12,896 nt of DNA from an uncultured Eubacteriales bacterium (GTDB taxonomy: Bacteria > Bacillota > Clostridia > Oscillospirales > Oscillospiraceae). Below are positions 7,008-12,896 of the stretch, piece by piece; within the stretch, counting starts at the first letter, position 1, and each line of letters opens with the position of its first letter. Both the position numbers and the translations under genes were made by a program. Location of the stretch: NCBI GenBank assembly GCA_902475515.1, contig CABSAB010000013.1, positions 1 through 12,896 on the forward strand. The letters run 5' to 3'. The notes below the pieces were generated by a model that saw only the letters and a program-made list of their open reading frames with translations, was not told where the DNA came from and searched no databases.

Positions 7008-8425
7008 GTATTCACGAAGAATGCGGCGTGTTCGGCGTCATCAGCCCCCAGGCCGCCGATGTGGCGGGGCTCTGCTATTACGGGCTCTACGCCCTCCAGC
7101 ACCGGGGCCAGGAGAGCTGCGGCATCGTGGTCAATGACGACGGCGTGTTCTCCTCCCATAAGGACCTGGGACTTGTGAGCGAAGTATTCTCCGACGATGC
7201 CCTCTCCCGGCTTCCAAGGGGGACTATGGCCGTGGGCCACGTGCGCTACGGCACCACCGGCGGCAATCTCCGCAGCAACTGCCAGCCCATTGAGGTCAAC
7301 CATCAAAAGGGCAAGATGGCCCTCTGCCACAACGGGAATCTCTCTAACGCCATGGAGCTTCGGGACCGGCTGGAGCTGTCCGGCGCTATTTTCCACACCA
7401 CCTCCGACACGGAGACCATTGCCTATATTGTCACCCGGGAGCGGCTGCGGTCCCCTTCCATCGAGGACGCCCTTTCCGCCGCCATGGTTCGGCTGGACGG
7501 AGCCTATTCCCTGGTGCTCATGTCCGCTCAGAAGCTCATCTGCGCTCGGGACCCCTATGGCTTCCGTCCTCTTTGCTACGGCAAGACACCGGACGGCACC
7601 TATGCCGTGGCCTCGGAAAGCTGCGCTCTCACCGCCATTGGAGCGGAATTCATCCGGGACCTGGAGCCCGGCGAGATTCTGGTATTCGGCCCGGATGGCA
7701 TCACCTCCCGCCGGGAGCATTGCGGAACACGGCCTAAAAAACTCTGCGTCTTTGAATATATCTACTTTGCCCGGCCTGATTCCATCATCGACGGAATGTC
7801 CGTCCACGCTGCCCGGCTCCGGGCAGGAAAAATCCTGGCCCGGGAACATCCCGTGGAAGCGGATATTGTGGTCGGTGTGCCGGATTCCGGTCTGGATGCG
7901 GCATTGGGCTACAGCCGGGAATCGGGCATTCCCTACGGCATCGGGCTCATCAAGAATAAATACATCGGCAGGACCTTTATCTCCCCGGGGCAGGATACCC
8001 GGCTGGACCAGGTGAAGATCAAGCTTTCCGCCGTGGAGGAGAGCGTCCGCGGAAAGCGCATCGTTCTTATTGACGACTCCATCGTCCGGGGCACCACCAG
8101 CGGAAGGATCGTAAAGCTCCTGCGGGAGGCTGGGGCGAAGGAGATCCATATGCGCATTTCCGCGCCCCCATTCCTGCACCCCTGCTATTACGGCACGGAT
8201 ATCGACTCCCGGGAGCATCTCATCGCCTGCCATCACACTGCAGAGGAGACGGCGGCGCTCATCGGCGCGGATTCCCTGGGCTATCTCCCGGTGTCGGCTC
8301 TGAAGGACCTTGCCGGCGGAAACGGCTATTGCAGCGCCTGCTTTGACGGGGCCTATCCCACCCCGGTCCCCACGGACACCCGGAAGGACCGGTTTGAACA
8401 GAAACTGTCGGAACGCCGGAAATAA
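7004..8425 (+). CDS. purF: Amidophosphoribosyltransferase
   Basis: First committed step of purine synthesis: PRPP plus glutamine gives phosphoribosylamine. The protein has 473 residues. The N-terminal class II amidotransferase domain starts MSIHEECGVFG, so Cys7 would be exposed by removing a 6-residue propeptide. HVRYGTTGG, CHNGNLSNA and SDTETIAYI follow. The C-terminal phosphoribosyltransferase domain has the PRPP loop VLIDDSIVRGTTS. Cys248, Cys394 and the CSAC pair Cys443/Cys446 fit the four ligands of the [4Fe-4S] cluster of the Bacillus-type enzyme, in keeping with an anaerobe. GGGAGG at 6992-6997 is the ribosome site. It overlaps pyrG by 4 bp and ends just before a strong terminator. No other pur gene is in the window, so it appears separated from a classical pur operon. 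Confidence 0.97.
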   Translation: MSIHEECGVFGVISPQAADVAGLCYYGLYALQHRGQESCGIVVNDDGVFSSHKDLGLVSEVFSDDALSRLPRGTMAVGHVRYGTTGGNLRSNCQPIEVNHQKGKMALCHNGNLSNAMELRDRLELSGAIFHTTSDTETIAYIVTRERLRSPSIEDALSAAMVRLDGAYSLVLMSAQKLICARDPYGFRPLCYGKTPDGTYAVASESCALTAIGAEFIRDLEPGEILVFGPDGITSRREHCGTRPKKLCVFEYIYFARPDSIIDGMSVHAARLRAGKILAREHPVEADIVVGVPDSGLDAALGYSRESGIPYGIGLIKNKYIGRTFISPGQDTRLDQVKIKLSAVEESVRGKRIVLIDDSIVRGTTSGRIVKLLREAGAKEIHMRISAPPFLHPCYYGTDIDSREHLIACHHTAEETAALIGADSLGYLPVSALKDLAGGNGYCSACFDGAYPTPVPTDTRKDRFEQKLSERRK

Positions 8426-8429
8426 AAAC

Positions 8430-8472
8430 GCCTATGCGCAGACAATCCCGATCTGCGCATAGGCTCTTTTTT
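8430..8472. terminator. Bidirectional intrinsic terminator between purF and the ABC permease
   Basis: GCCTATGCGCAGA (8430-8442) and its perfect complement (8452-8464) form a 13-bp stem with a 9-nt loop. TCTTTTTT follows on the plus strand. On the minus strand the other side reads CGTTTTTATTT, so it can also end the convergent permease transcript. It begins 4 bp after the purF stop and ends 7 bp from the permease stop. Confidence 0.92.
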
Positions 8473-8479
8473 ATGGTTG

Positions 8480-9265
8480 TCAGGCGATGTCCTTCCTCCG
8501 GTACCAAAACCAGGCGAACACCAGTCCCAGCACCCCCAGCGCCATGCCCACCGCCAGATAGGCCGGCTCCAGGCGCTCGTTCGCAACGATATCCGCCCCC
8601 TCGGCGTACCCAAAGGGCGTGATATATTTGAGCACTTCCAGTTCCTCTGTGAGATTGGCGAGGATGTTCAGAAAATACAGCATCGCCGCCAGTCCAATGC
8701 CGATCCCCAGGCTGCCCCCGCGAATCGCGGACGAAATGCCGAAGCAGACGGCCCCGATCTCCAGCTGCATCAAGAGATAGGCCAAAAACAGCAGAAAAAA
8801 CGGCTTCCATTCCGGCGTCTCCCCCACCGCCAGCGCCGAAAGCAGCGACACCGCCAGGGCCGCGGCGTTGAGGATCACGATCTGGACCGCCACCGCGCAG
8901 AATTTCTGGACCAGCACCTTCTGCCGGGAGATGGGATGGGTCAGCAGGAACTCCGCCGTGTGTTCCTTTTCCTCCCCCGCCAGGGCCGAGACCCCCAGCA
9001 GCGCCGCAAAGAACGCACCTCCCAGGCCCAGCACATTGCCGCACTCCACGCCGAAATAGCCGGTAAACTCTCCAAAGTTGATCTGATCCATACCGAAGGC
9101 GGCGGAAAAACTCCCCATGTTCGCAAACATCCCGCTGATATCCTGCATCTGATCCGCCATCTGGGGATAGATCAGCACACACAGTCCCAGCATTCCAGCA
9201 ATGACAGCGGTCCATACGATCAGCGCGGTCCGACCCCGTCGGAGTTCATGCGCAAGTAGTGTCAT
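8480..9265 (-). CDS. ABC-2 type transporter permease
   Basis: Membrane subunit, 261 residues, partner of the ATPase encoded just upstream. About six hydrophobic segments are visible: 13-33, 80-97, 130-147, 157-178, 187-207 and 237-256. Between the second and third lies the ABC-2 coupling-type segment EEKEHTAEFLLTHPISR (near 98-114). The start at 9265 is chosen because GGAGGGG lies just before it and it overlaps the ATPase gene by 20 bp; an ATG at 9286 has a poorly spaced ribosome site. The substrate is unknown. Regulation by the adjacent TetR protein and the nearby sdpRI-like genes suggest export of, or defence against, a toxic compound, but that is inference. Confidence 0.88.
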   Translation of the reverse strand: MTLLAHELRRGRTALIVWTAVIAGMLGLCVLIYPQMADQMQDISGMFANMGSFSAAFGMDQINFGEFTGYFGVECGNVLGLGGAFFAALLGVSALAGEEKEHTAEFLLTHPISRQKVLVQKFCAVAVQIVILNAAALAVSLLSALAVGETPEWKPFFLLFLAYLLMQLEIGAVCFGISSAIRGGSLGIGIGLAAMLYFLNILANLTEELEVLKYITPFGYAEGADIVANERLEPAYLAVGMALGVLGLVFAWFWYRRKDIA

Positions 9266-10142
9266 CCTTTGTCCCCTCCTCCGCATAGTAATGTAGGAAT
9301 ACCTCCTCCAGATCCGGTTCGGATATCTGGATATCCGTCAGCGGGAGCGCCGCAAGGGCTGCCAGCAGCTCCCCCGGTGCGCCGCTGTAGAGGAAATTCA
9401 CCGTGTCGCCGCTGATCGTCACATTGCGGATGCCGCTAAGGCTCGGCGCCTCCCCGATCCCCCGGACCGTTACCCGCTTGGCCTGGGTGCTGCTGAGATG
9501 CTCGATGCTGTCCGACACCAAAATGCGCCCCGCCCGGATCACTGCGGCGTGCTTGCAGTACCGCTGGACCTCGGAGAGCACATGGGAGGACAGAAAGACG
9601 GTGGCCCCGCCCCCGTTGCGCTCCTTCAGTATCTCGTAGAACTCCCGCTGCATCAGCGGGTCCAAGCCGCTGGTAGGCTCATCCAGGATGCAGAGCTTCG
9701 GCCGGTGCTGAAGGGCACAGACGATGGACACCTTTTTCCGGTTCCCCAGGGACAGCTCCCGGATCTTTTTTCCGGTATCAAGCTCCAGCCGCCGGCAGAG
9801 TTCCTCCGCCTCTTTTTCGCAGTCCAGGCCCCGGAGTCTGGCAGAGAACCGAAGGACCTCCCCCACCCGCATCCCCGGGTATAAATTCGCCTCCGAGGGC
9901 ATATATCCCACATCGGAAAGGATCGCCTCCCGGCCGCAGCCTATCTCCGTTCCAAAGATCTCCGCCGTCCCCTGGGTGGGCCGGATCAGCCCCAGCAGGG
10001 TGCGGATGGTGGTGCTTTTCCCGGCACCGTTGGGGCCGATGAAGCCGAAGAAGTCCCCCGCGGGAACGGTCAGGTCCACGTCTGCAATACCCCGGGATTT
10101 CCCGTAATATTTCGTCAGCTTCTTTGTGGTAATGGCATTCAT
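9246..10142 (-). CDS. ABC transporter ATP-binding protein
   Basis: Cytoplasmic ATPase of 298 residues for the ABC-2 permease. Walker A is GPNGAGKST (36-44). The signature loop is the variant LSLGNRKKV, Walker B with the D-loop is LCILDEPTSGLDP, and the switch histidine lies in VFLSSHVLSE. The last 80 or so residues form a small C-terminal domain as in many drug or bacteriocin exporters of this class. The start at 10142 has AAAGGAGG 10 nt upstream and overlaps the TetR stop by ATGA. A longer reading from 10181 would lie inside the TetR gene. Gene order regulator, ATPase, permease with overlaps points to one operon. Substrate not predictable. Confidence 0.94.
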   Translation of the reverse strand: MNAITTKKLTKYYGKSRGIADVDLTVPAGDFFGFIGPNGAGKSTTIRTLLGLIRPTQGTAEIFGTEIGCGREAILSDVGYMPSEANLYPGMRVGEVLRFSARLRGLDCEKEAEELCRRLELDTGKKIRELSLGNRKKVSIVCALQHRPKLCILDEPTSGLDPLMQREFYEILKERNGGGATVFLSSHVLSEVQRYCKHAAVIRAGRILVSDSIEHLSSTQAKRVTVRGIGEAPSLSGIRNVTISGDTVNFLYSGAPGELLAALAALPLTDIQISEPDLEEVFLHYYAEEGTKDDTTCA

Positions 10143-10765
10143 GACTGGTTTTCCTCCTTTCGCAGATACACCTGCTTCCAAAATGCCAGCATCTGCGCAA
10201 AATCCTTTTCCAGCGCGGCGGGATCAAACTTCCCATCCCGCCGCAGCACCTCCCAAAGGTAGCCCTCCGAGGCCAGGTACATCTCCCGGTACATCATGGA
10301 AAGGTCCAGCCCGGGGATGAAGTCGCCGGGGTCCAGCCGGGAGATCGCGTCCCGGGCTTTTCGGTTAAAATGTCTTCGATAGCTCTCTAAAATACTGCTG
10401 TGGACGTCCAGATTCTCCTCATAAAACGCTTTGATGGCGAACAGCGCCATGGCCGGATAACGCCGCATCATTTCCAGCTTGGCCCGCATGCCCAGCTCCA
10501 TCATCTCAAACAGATCCTCCGGCTCGTAGCAGCCGTACTCCTCCAGATACTGCGTGGTGATTTCCGCCGCACGCTCCCACAGGAAGAGGTAAAACTCCCG
10601 TTTGTTGCGGAAGTAGTGGAACAGCAGGGATTTACTGATCCCCGCTGCGTCGGCCACCTCCTGCATGGGGCTTTTCTGATAGGAATTTCGGGCAAACACC
10701 CGGAAGCCCGCGTTGATGATGGCGGTCTGCTTCTCCCGGGGCAGGGCAAAAAATTTTTCGTTCAT
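10139..10765 (-). CDS. TetR/AcrR-family transcriptional regulator
   Basis: Ligand-responsive DNA-binding repressor of 208 residues. The N-terminal helix-turn-helix region reads AIINAGFRVFARNSYQKSPM then QEVADAAGISKSLLFHYFRN, the usual TetR_N pattern (about residues 15-60). The remainder is a helical ligand and dimer domain with no recognisable specificity. The ATG at 10765 follows GTGAGGTG closely; a GTG at 10777 would add four residues and is less likely. It is first in a unit with the ABC ATPase and permease, and a perfect inverted repeat lies in its leader, so it probably represses its own operon. Confidence 0.92.
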   Translation of the reverse strand: MNEKFFALPREKQTAIINAGFRVFARNSYQKSPMQEVADAAGISKSLLFHYFRNKREFYLFLWERAAEITTQYLEEYGCYEPEDLFEMMELGMRAKLEMMRRYPAMALFAIKAFYEENLDVHSSILESYRRHFNRKARDAISRLDPGDFIPGLDLSMMYREMYLASEGYLWEVLRRDGKFDPAALEKDFAQMLAFWKQVYLRKEENQS

Positions 10766-10777
10766 GGGGCACCTCAC

Positions 10778-10792
10778 TGACCGGACCGGTCA
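10778..10792. promoter_or_regulatory. Probable operator of the TetR regulator
   Basis: TGACCGG and CCGGTCA flank a single A, a perfect 7-bp inverted repeat of 15 bp. It lies 12 bp upstream of the TetR start codon, at the predicted transcription start. A further TGACCG half-site occurs at 10811-10816, 33 bp away, within the promoter spacer. Position and symmetry fit autorepression. Confidence 0.75.
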
Positions 10793-10798
10793 ATATCC

Positions 10799-10826
10799 AT
10801 TATAGGCCGTTGACCGTTTTTGAGAA
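10799..10826 (-). promoter_or_regulatory. Promoter of the tetR-ABC unit
   Basis: The minus strand has a perfect TATAAT (10804-10799). With a 16-bp spacer the -35 is TTCTCA (10826-10821), which matches 4 of 6 consensus bases. The operator begins within 10 bp downstream of the -10 box. Confidence 0.6.
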
Positions 10827-10843
10827 GACCCCACCTGAAAAAA

Positions 10844-11482
10844 TTATTGCTTTTTATGGCGGCGGTAGTACACATAGGAATACACCATCGGCACCACTCC
10901 GCCCAGAATAAACGCCGGGAACAGAATCCACAGATTTTTCAGGAAGGAGGTCAGCACAAGCACCACACCGGCAATGACCATGCAGAAGCCGCCCACACGG
11001 TTGGACCGGCTCCAGTTTTCCGGATCATCCAGGGCCCAGGGGGTCTTGATTCCAAAGGAATAGTTCTGCTTGGCCTTTGGCATCATATTCCCCAAAACGA
11101 TCAGCAACAGGCCGATAAACAAGATGGCCACAAGGCCCACATCCACCTGAACCCCCAGGGCGACGGCATAGGTCATAGTGCACATAATCAGGGATGTGGC
11201 GGGCATGATCCAAAACACGATCCCCAGGGCCTTCCTTCCGATGTTCTTTTGCTTCGGGTCCACGGAGGTGGCGATCAGGCAGAAAAGATGCAGCGCCGCC
11301 ATGACCCCCGGCAGTCCAAACACCGTAAACGCCTTGCTGTTCCAGCCATTCGGCTCATTATCCACACCAAAGTGCGTGGCGATGGTATCGGGCAGCCGGT
11401 CCCACAGGATGCAGCCAACCAGTATGGGCAGTAAAATAATCAGGGTGGTAATCAGAATTTTCCATTTATTCTCTTTCAGCAT
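10844..11482 (-). CDS. sdpI: SdpI-family immunity-like membrane protein
   Basis: 212-residue membrane protein with the two-part SdpI layout. The N-terminal DUF1648 region includes LPDTIATHFGVDNEPNGWNS (about 28-47). The C-terminal SdpI domain includes YSFGIKTPWALDDPENWSRS followed by NRVGG. About six hydrophobic segments are visible. In Bacillus subtilis SdpI gives immunity to the SdpC killing toxin and also sequesters the repressor SdpR at the membrane. The gene lies 4 bp after the ArsR-type gene, with AAAGGAG inside that gene's end, so the pair is one operon as in sdpRI. No sdpC-like toxin gene is present here. The family call is secure; an immunity role is inferred. Confidence 0.88.
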   Translation of the reverse strand: MLKENKWKILITTLIILLPILVGCILWDRLPDTIATHFGVDNEPNGWNSKAFTVFGLPGVMAALHLFCLIATSVDPKQKNIGRKALGIVFWIMPATSLIMCTMTYAVALGVQVDVGLVAILFIGLLLIVLGNMMPKAKQNYSFGIKTPWALDDPENWSRSNRVGGFCMVIAGVVLVLTSFLKNLWILFPAFILGGVVPMVYSYVYYRRHKKQ

Positions 11483-11486
11483 GGTC

Positions 11487-11750
11487 TTACTCTCCTTTCA
11501 AATCCGAAAGCCAAAGCATGATCTCCTCGAGCACCGAGGCGTTCAGCTCGTAATAAATATACTTCCCCTCCCGCTGATCCACGATCAAGTCCGCTTCTTT
11601 CAGGACGGACAGGTGCCGGGAAATGGCCGCCCCGGTGACGGAAAAATGCTCCGTGATCTCCCCGGCGGACATTCTGCCCTGTTTCAGCATATTTAGGATC
11701 TCCCTCCGGGTCGGATCTGCCAGGGCACGAAGGGTCTGCTGCATACTCAT
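11487..11750 (-). CDS. sdpR: ArsR-family regulator, SdpR-like
   Basis: Small winged-helix repressor of 87 residues. It shows the ArsR pattern LADPTRREILNMLKQG (9-24), the recognition region SVTGAAISRHLSVLKEADLI and the wing QREGKYIYYEL. No metal-binding cysteine motif is present, which argues against a metal sensor and fits SdpR. The start at 11750 has AAAGGAG with an 8-nt spacer. It is first in a two-gene unit with sdpI, and an inverted repeat lies over the predicted transcription start, which suggests autorepression. Confidence 0.88.
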   Translation of the reverse strand: MSMQQTLRALADPTRREILNMLKQGRMSAGEITEHFSVTGAAISRHLSVLKEADLIVDQREGKYIYYELNASVLEEIMLWLSDLKGE

Positions 11751-11772
11751 AGCAGGTACTCCTTTCCGCAGT

Positions 11773-11801
11773 CATTTAACGTTTAACTTAATCGTTAAAT
11801 G
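11773..11801. promoter_or_regulatory. Probable operator of the SdpR-like regulator
   Basis: CATTTAACG (11773-11781) and CGTTAAATG (11793-11801) form a perfect 9-bp inverted repeat with an 11-bp AT-rich spacer that itself repeats TTTAAC. It lies directly downstream of the -10 box and covers the expected start site, as for an ArsR-family operator. Confidence 0.75.
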
Positions 11802-11802
11802 A

Positions 11803-11831
11803 ATGATACACCTTTCCTGTCCCGATGTCAA
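11803..11831 (-). promoter_or_regulatory. Promoter of the sdpR-sdpI pair
   Basis: On the minus strand TTGACA (11831-11826) is followed after 17 bp by TATCAT (11808-11803). The -35 is full consensus and the -10 has one mismatch. Confidence 0.85.
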
Positions 11832-11847
11832 GGGTTTTCGAAAAAAT

Positions 11848-11888
11848 AAAAACCGTGGCCACCGGTGCTTCCGATGGTCACGGTTTTT
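11848..11888. terminator. Intrinsic terminator after the oxidoreductase gene
   Basis: CCGTGGCCA pairs with TGGTCACGG, and CGG/CCG continues past one mismatch to a 5-nt loop. The stem is flanked by AAAAA and TTTTT, so it works on either strand. On the minus strand the U-tract is TTTTTATTTTTT, ending the oxidoreductase transcript just before the sdpRI promoter. Confidence 0.9.
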
Positions 11889-11895
11889 GTCAGTA

Positions 11896-12896
11896 TTACA
11901 GCTGCATTACCGCAGCAAAGGCCGTATTGTTGCAGTTGCGAATGTCCGACGGATACAGGCAGTCGCCAATGACGCAGAACTCCGGCGCAATCTCCCGGAA
12001 CGCCTCCGCATCTACGGCCTGACGGCCGCCGGAAATCACCACACTGTCGCAGGGGATGACCCGGGTCTCATGGGGCAGCTTGCTCTCGTCCACCGGCTCT
12101 GACATGGGCGGCGGACCACCGGGCCCCTCGGGGCCGATCTGTCCCTCACCGTTCTTGGCAGCCTCATCTGCGGCGTGGGGGTCAAAGGGCGCCTTCCTGG
12201 GCGGGAAGCCCGCAGGACGGGAATCCGGCATGACCTGAGGCGTTTTCTGCTCCTGCATCTCCATAAACATCATGGCGAACATGGGGTCCACATGGGGATA
12301 ATTCAATGTCACATCCAGCGTCACCTCATTGGGCTTGACCGCCACGGTGGCAGCATGCTCAATGTAGTAGAAGTTCGGCTCGTTTTCAAAATCCAGCTCC
12401 GTGGCACGCTTGGAGTGAGGGTCGTCATAGAGCTTCGCCTGCCCCCGGGTGACCATGGTGGTGTGATGCCCGGCCTTGGCCAGGTACAGCGCCGCTTCCT
12501 TGCCGGTGGCGCCGCCGCCGATGACCACCACATTCTTGCCCAGCTCCTGCTCCCGTCCGAAGACATCCTCCGCCAACCATACGCCGGGGGTATCAGCTCC
12601 GGGCACGGGGATATTCTTGGCGGTGGAGCCCAGGGCCGCAATCACCACATCATAGCCCTGGCCCTTCAGCAGCTCTGGCGTTGCCTCAGTGTTCAGATGT
12701 ACCGTAACACCGGACTTTTCGATCTCCCGGATCAGCCAGTCCTTGTAGTCCTTGAGGTTCCACTTGAAGGAGGCATAGTCCGCAAATTTCAGCTGACCGC
12801 CCAGAGAATCGGACTTTTCATAGACGGTAACGGTATGCCCCTGCTCAGTTGCAAACAGCGCCGCCCGGAGGCCCGCCGGGCCGCCTCCCAAAATGG
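11896..12896 (-). CDS. NADH:flavin oxidoreductase of the old yellow enzyme/2,4-dienoyl-CoA reductase type (C-terminal part; 5' end beyond right edge)
   Basis: About 333 codons are visible and the frame is open to the right edge, reading ILGGGPAGLRAALFATEQGH at the border. That is the dinucleotide-binding fold that follows the TIM barrel in FadH/enoate reductase-like proteins, so the catalytic barrel should lie outside the window. A second nucleotide fold is VVVIGGGATGKEAALYLAKA, and the FAD-contact end is CVIGDCLYPSDIRNCNN. An apparent TTG start at 12891 is only an internal Leu codon. Unusually, a proline- and charge-rich stretch of about 65 residues (encoded near 12050-12260, with PEGPGGPPP in it) sits between the second nucleotide fold and the FAD end. 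The substrate cannot be told; a stand-alone pyridine nucleotide-disulfide-type reductase is a less likely alternative. Confidence 0.82.
   Translation of the reverse strand, partial: ILGGGPAGLRAALFATEQGHTVTVYEKSDSLGGQLKFADYASFKWNLKDYKDWLIREIEKSGVTVHLNTEATPELLKGQGYDVVIAALGSTAKNIPVPGADTPGVWLAEDVFGREQELGKNVVVIGGGATGKEAALYLAKAGHHTTMVTRGQAKLYDDPHSKRATELDFENEPNFYYIEHAATVAVKPNEVTLDVTLNYPHVDPMFAMMFMEMQEQKTPQVMPDSRPAGFPPRKAPFDPHAADEAAKNGEGQIGPEGPGGPPPMSEPVDESKLPHETRVIPCDSVVISGGRQAVDAEAFREIAPEFCVIGDCLYPSDIRNCNNTAFAAVMQL

Noticed and set aside
9246..10142. Degenerate ABC signature motif (LSLGNRKKV in place of LSGGQ)
   Set aside because: This variant is usual in ABC-2 ATPases of Firmicutes; Walker A, Walker B and the switch His are intact, so it is not a broken gene.
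12889..12891. TTG as start of a stand-alone oxidoreductase
   Set aside because: The frame stays open upstream to the window edge (Ile before Leu in ILGGGPAG), and no ribosome site can be seen.
1..12896. CRISPR arrays, tRNA or rRNA genes, insertion sequences, phage genes
   Set aside because: No direct repeat arrays, cloverleaf sequences, transposase-like proteins or terminal repeats were seen on either strand.

Overview
The window reads as chromosomal DNA from a GC-rich, anaerobic member of the Clostridia, probably an Oscillospiraceae-type gut bacterium. This rests on the type III glutamine synthetase, a split (stand-alone subunit) glutamate synthase amidotransferase, an [4Fe-4S]-type PurF, strong AGGAGG-like ribosome binding sites and sigma-A consensus promoters. 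The genus is an inference; nothing in the window fixes it. Nearly all bases are accounted for. The only non-coding stretch over 300 bp is the divergent regulatory region at 1058-1442.

Left part (1-8425): a glutamine and nitrogen block. On the minus strand, running off the left edge, is the class II glutamine amidotransferase subunit of a glutamate synthase. Divergent from it, on the plus strand, are glnA (type III glutamine synthetase), an ammonium transporter fused to a P-II signalling domain, pyrG (CTP synthase) and purF (amidophosphoribosyltransferase). The first two plus-strand genes bring in ammonium and make glutamine. The last two, and the divergent gene, spend glutamine amide nitrogen on CTP, purines and glutamate.

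The divergent region is the most interesting part. Both sides have a perfect TTGACA-17-TATAAT promoter, and each transcript then meets an intrinsic terminator (one on the glutamate synthase side, two in tandem on the glnA side). Each of the three terminators is preceded by a small hairpin with a hexanucleotide loop having A at position 1 and G at position 4 (AAAGGC, AAGGGC, AAAGGC). The 5' arm of each terminator can start at the first loop base, so hairpin and terminator exclude one another. This is the layout expected of ANTAR-protein antitermination, with a single hairpin on one side and two terminators on the other.

Right part (8430-12896), all on the minus strand: a TetR regulator, ABC ATPase and ABC-2 permease unit with overlapping genes and a perfect inverted repeat at the likely start site; an sdpR-sdpI-like pair (ArsR regulator plus SdpI/DUF1648 membrane protein) with its own promoter and inverted-repeat operator; and the C-terminal FAD/NAD(P) part of an old-yellow-enzyme-type NADH:flavin oxidoreductase that carries a proline-rich insertion and runs off the right edge. 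Strong, probably bidirectional terminators separate purF from the ABC genes and the oxidoreductase from sdpRI. No tRNA, rRNA, CRISPR array, insertion sequence or phage gene was seen.
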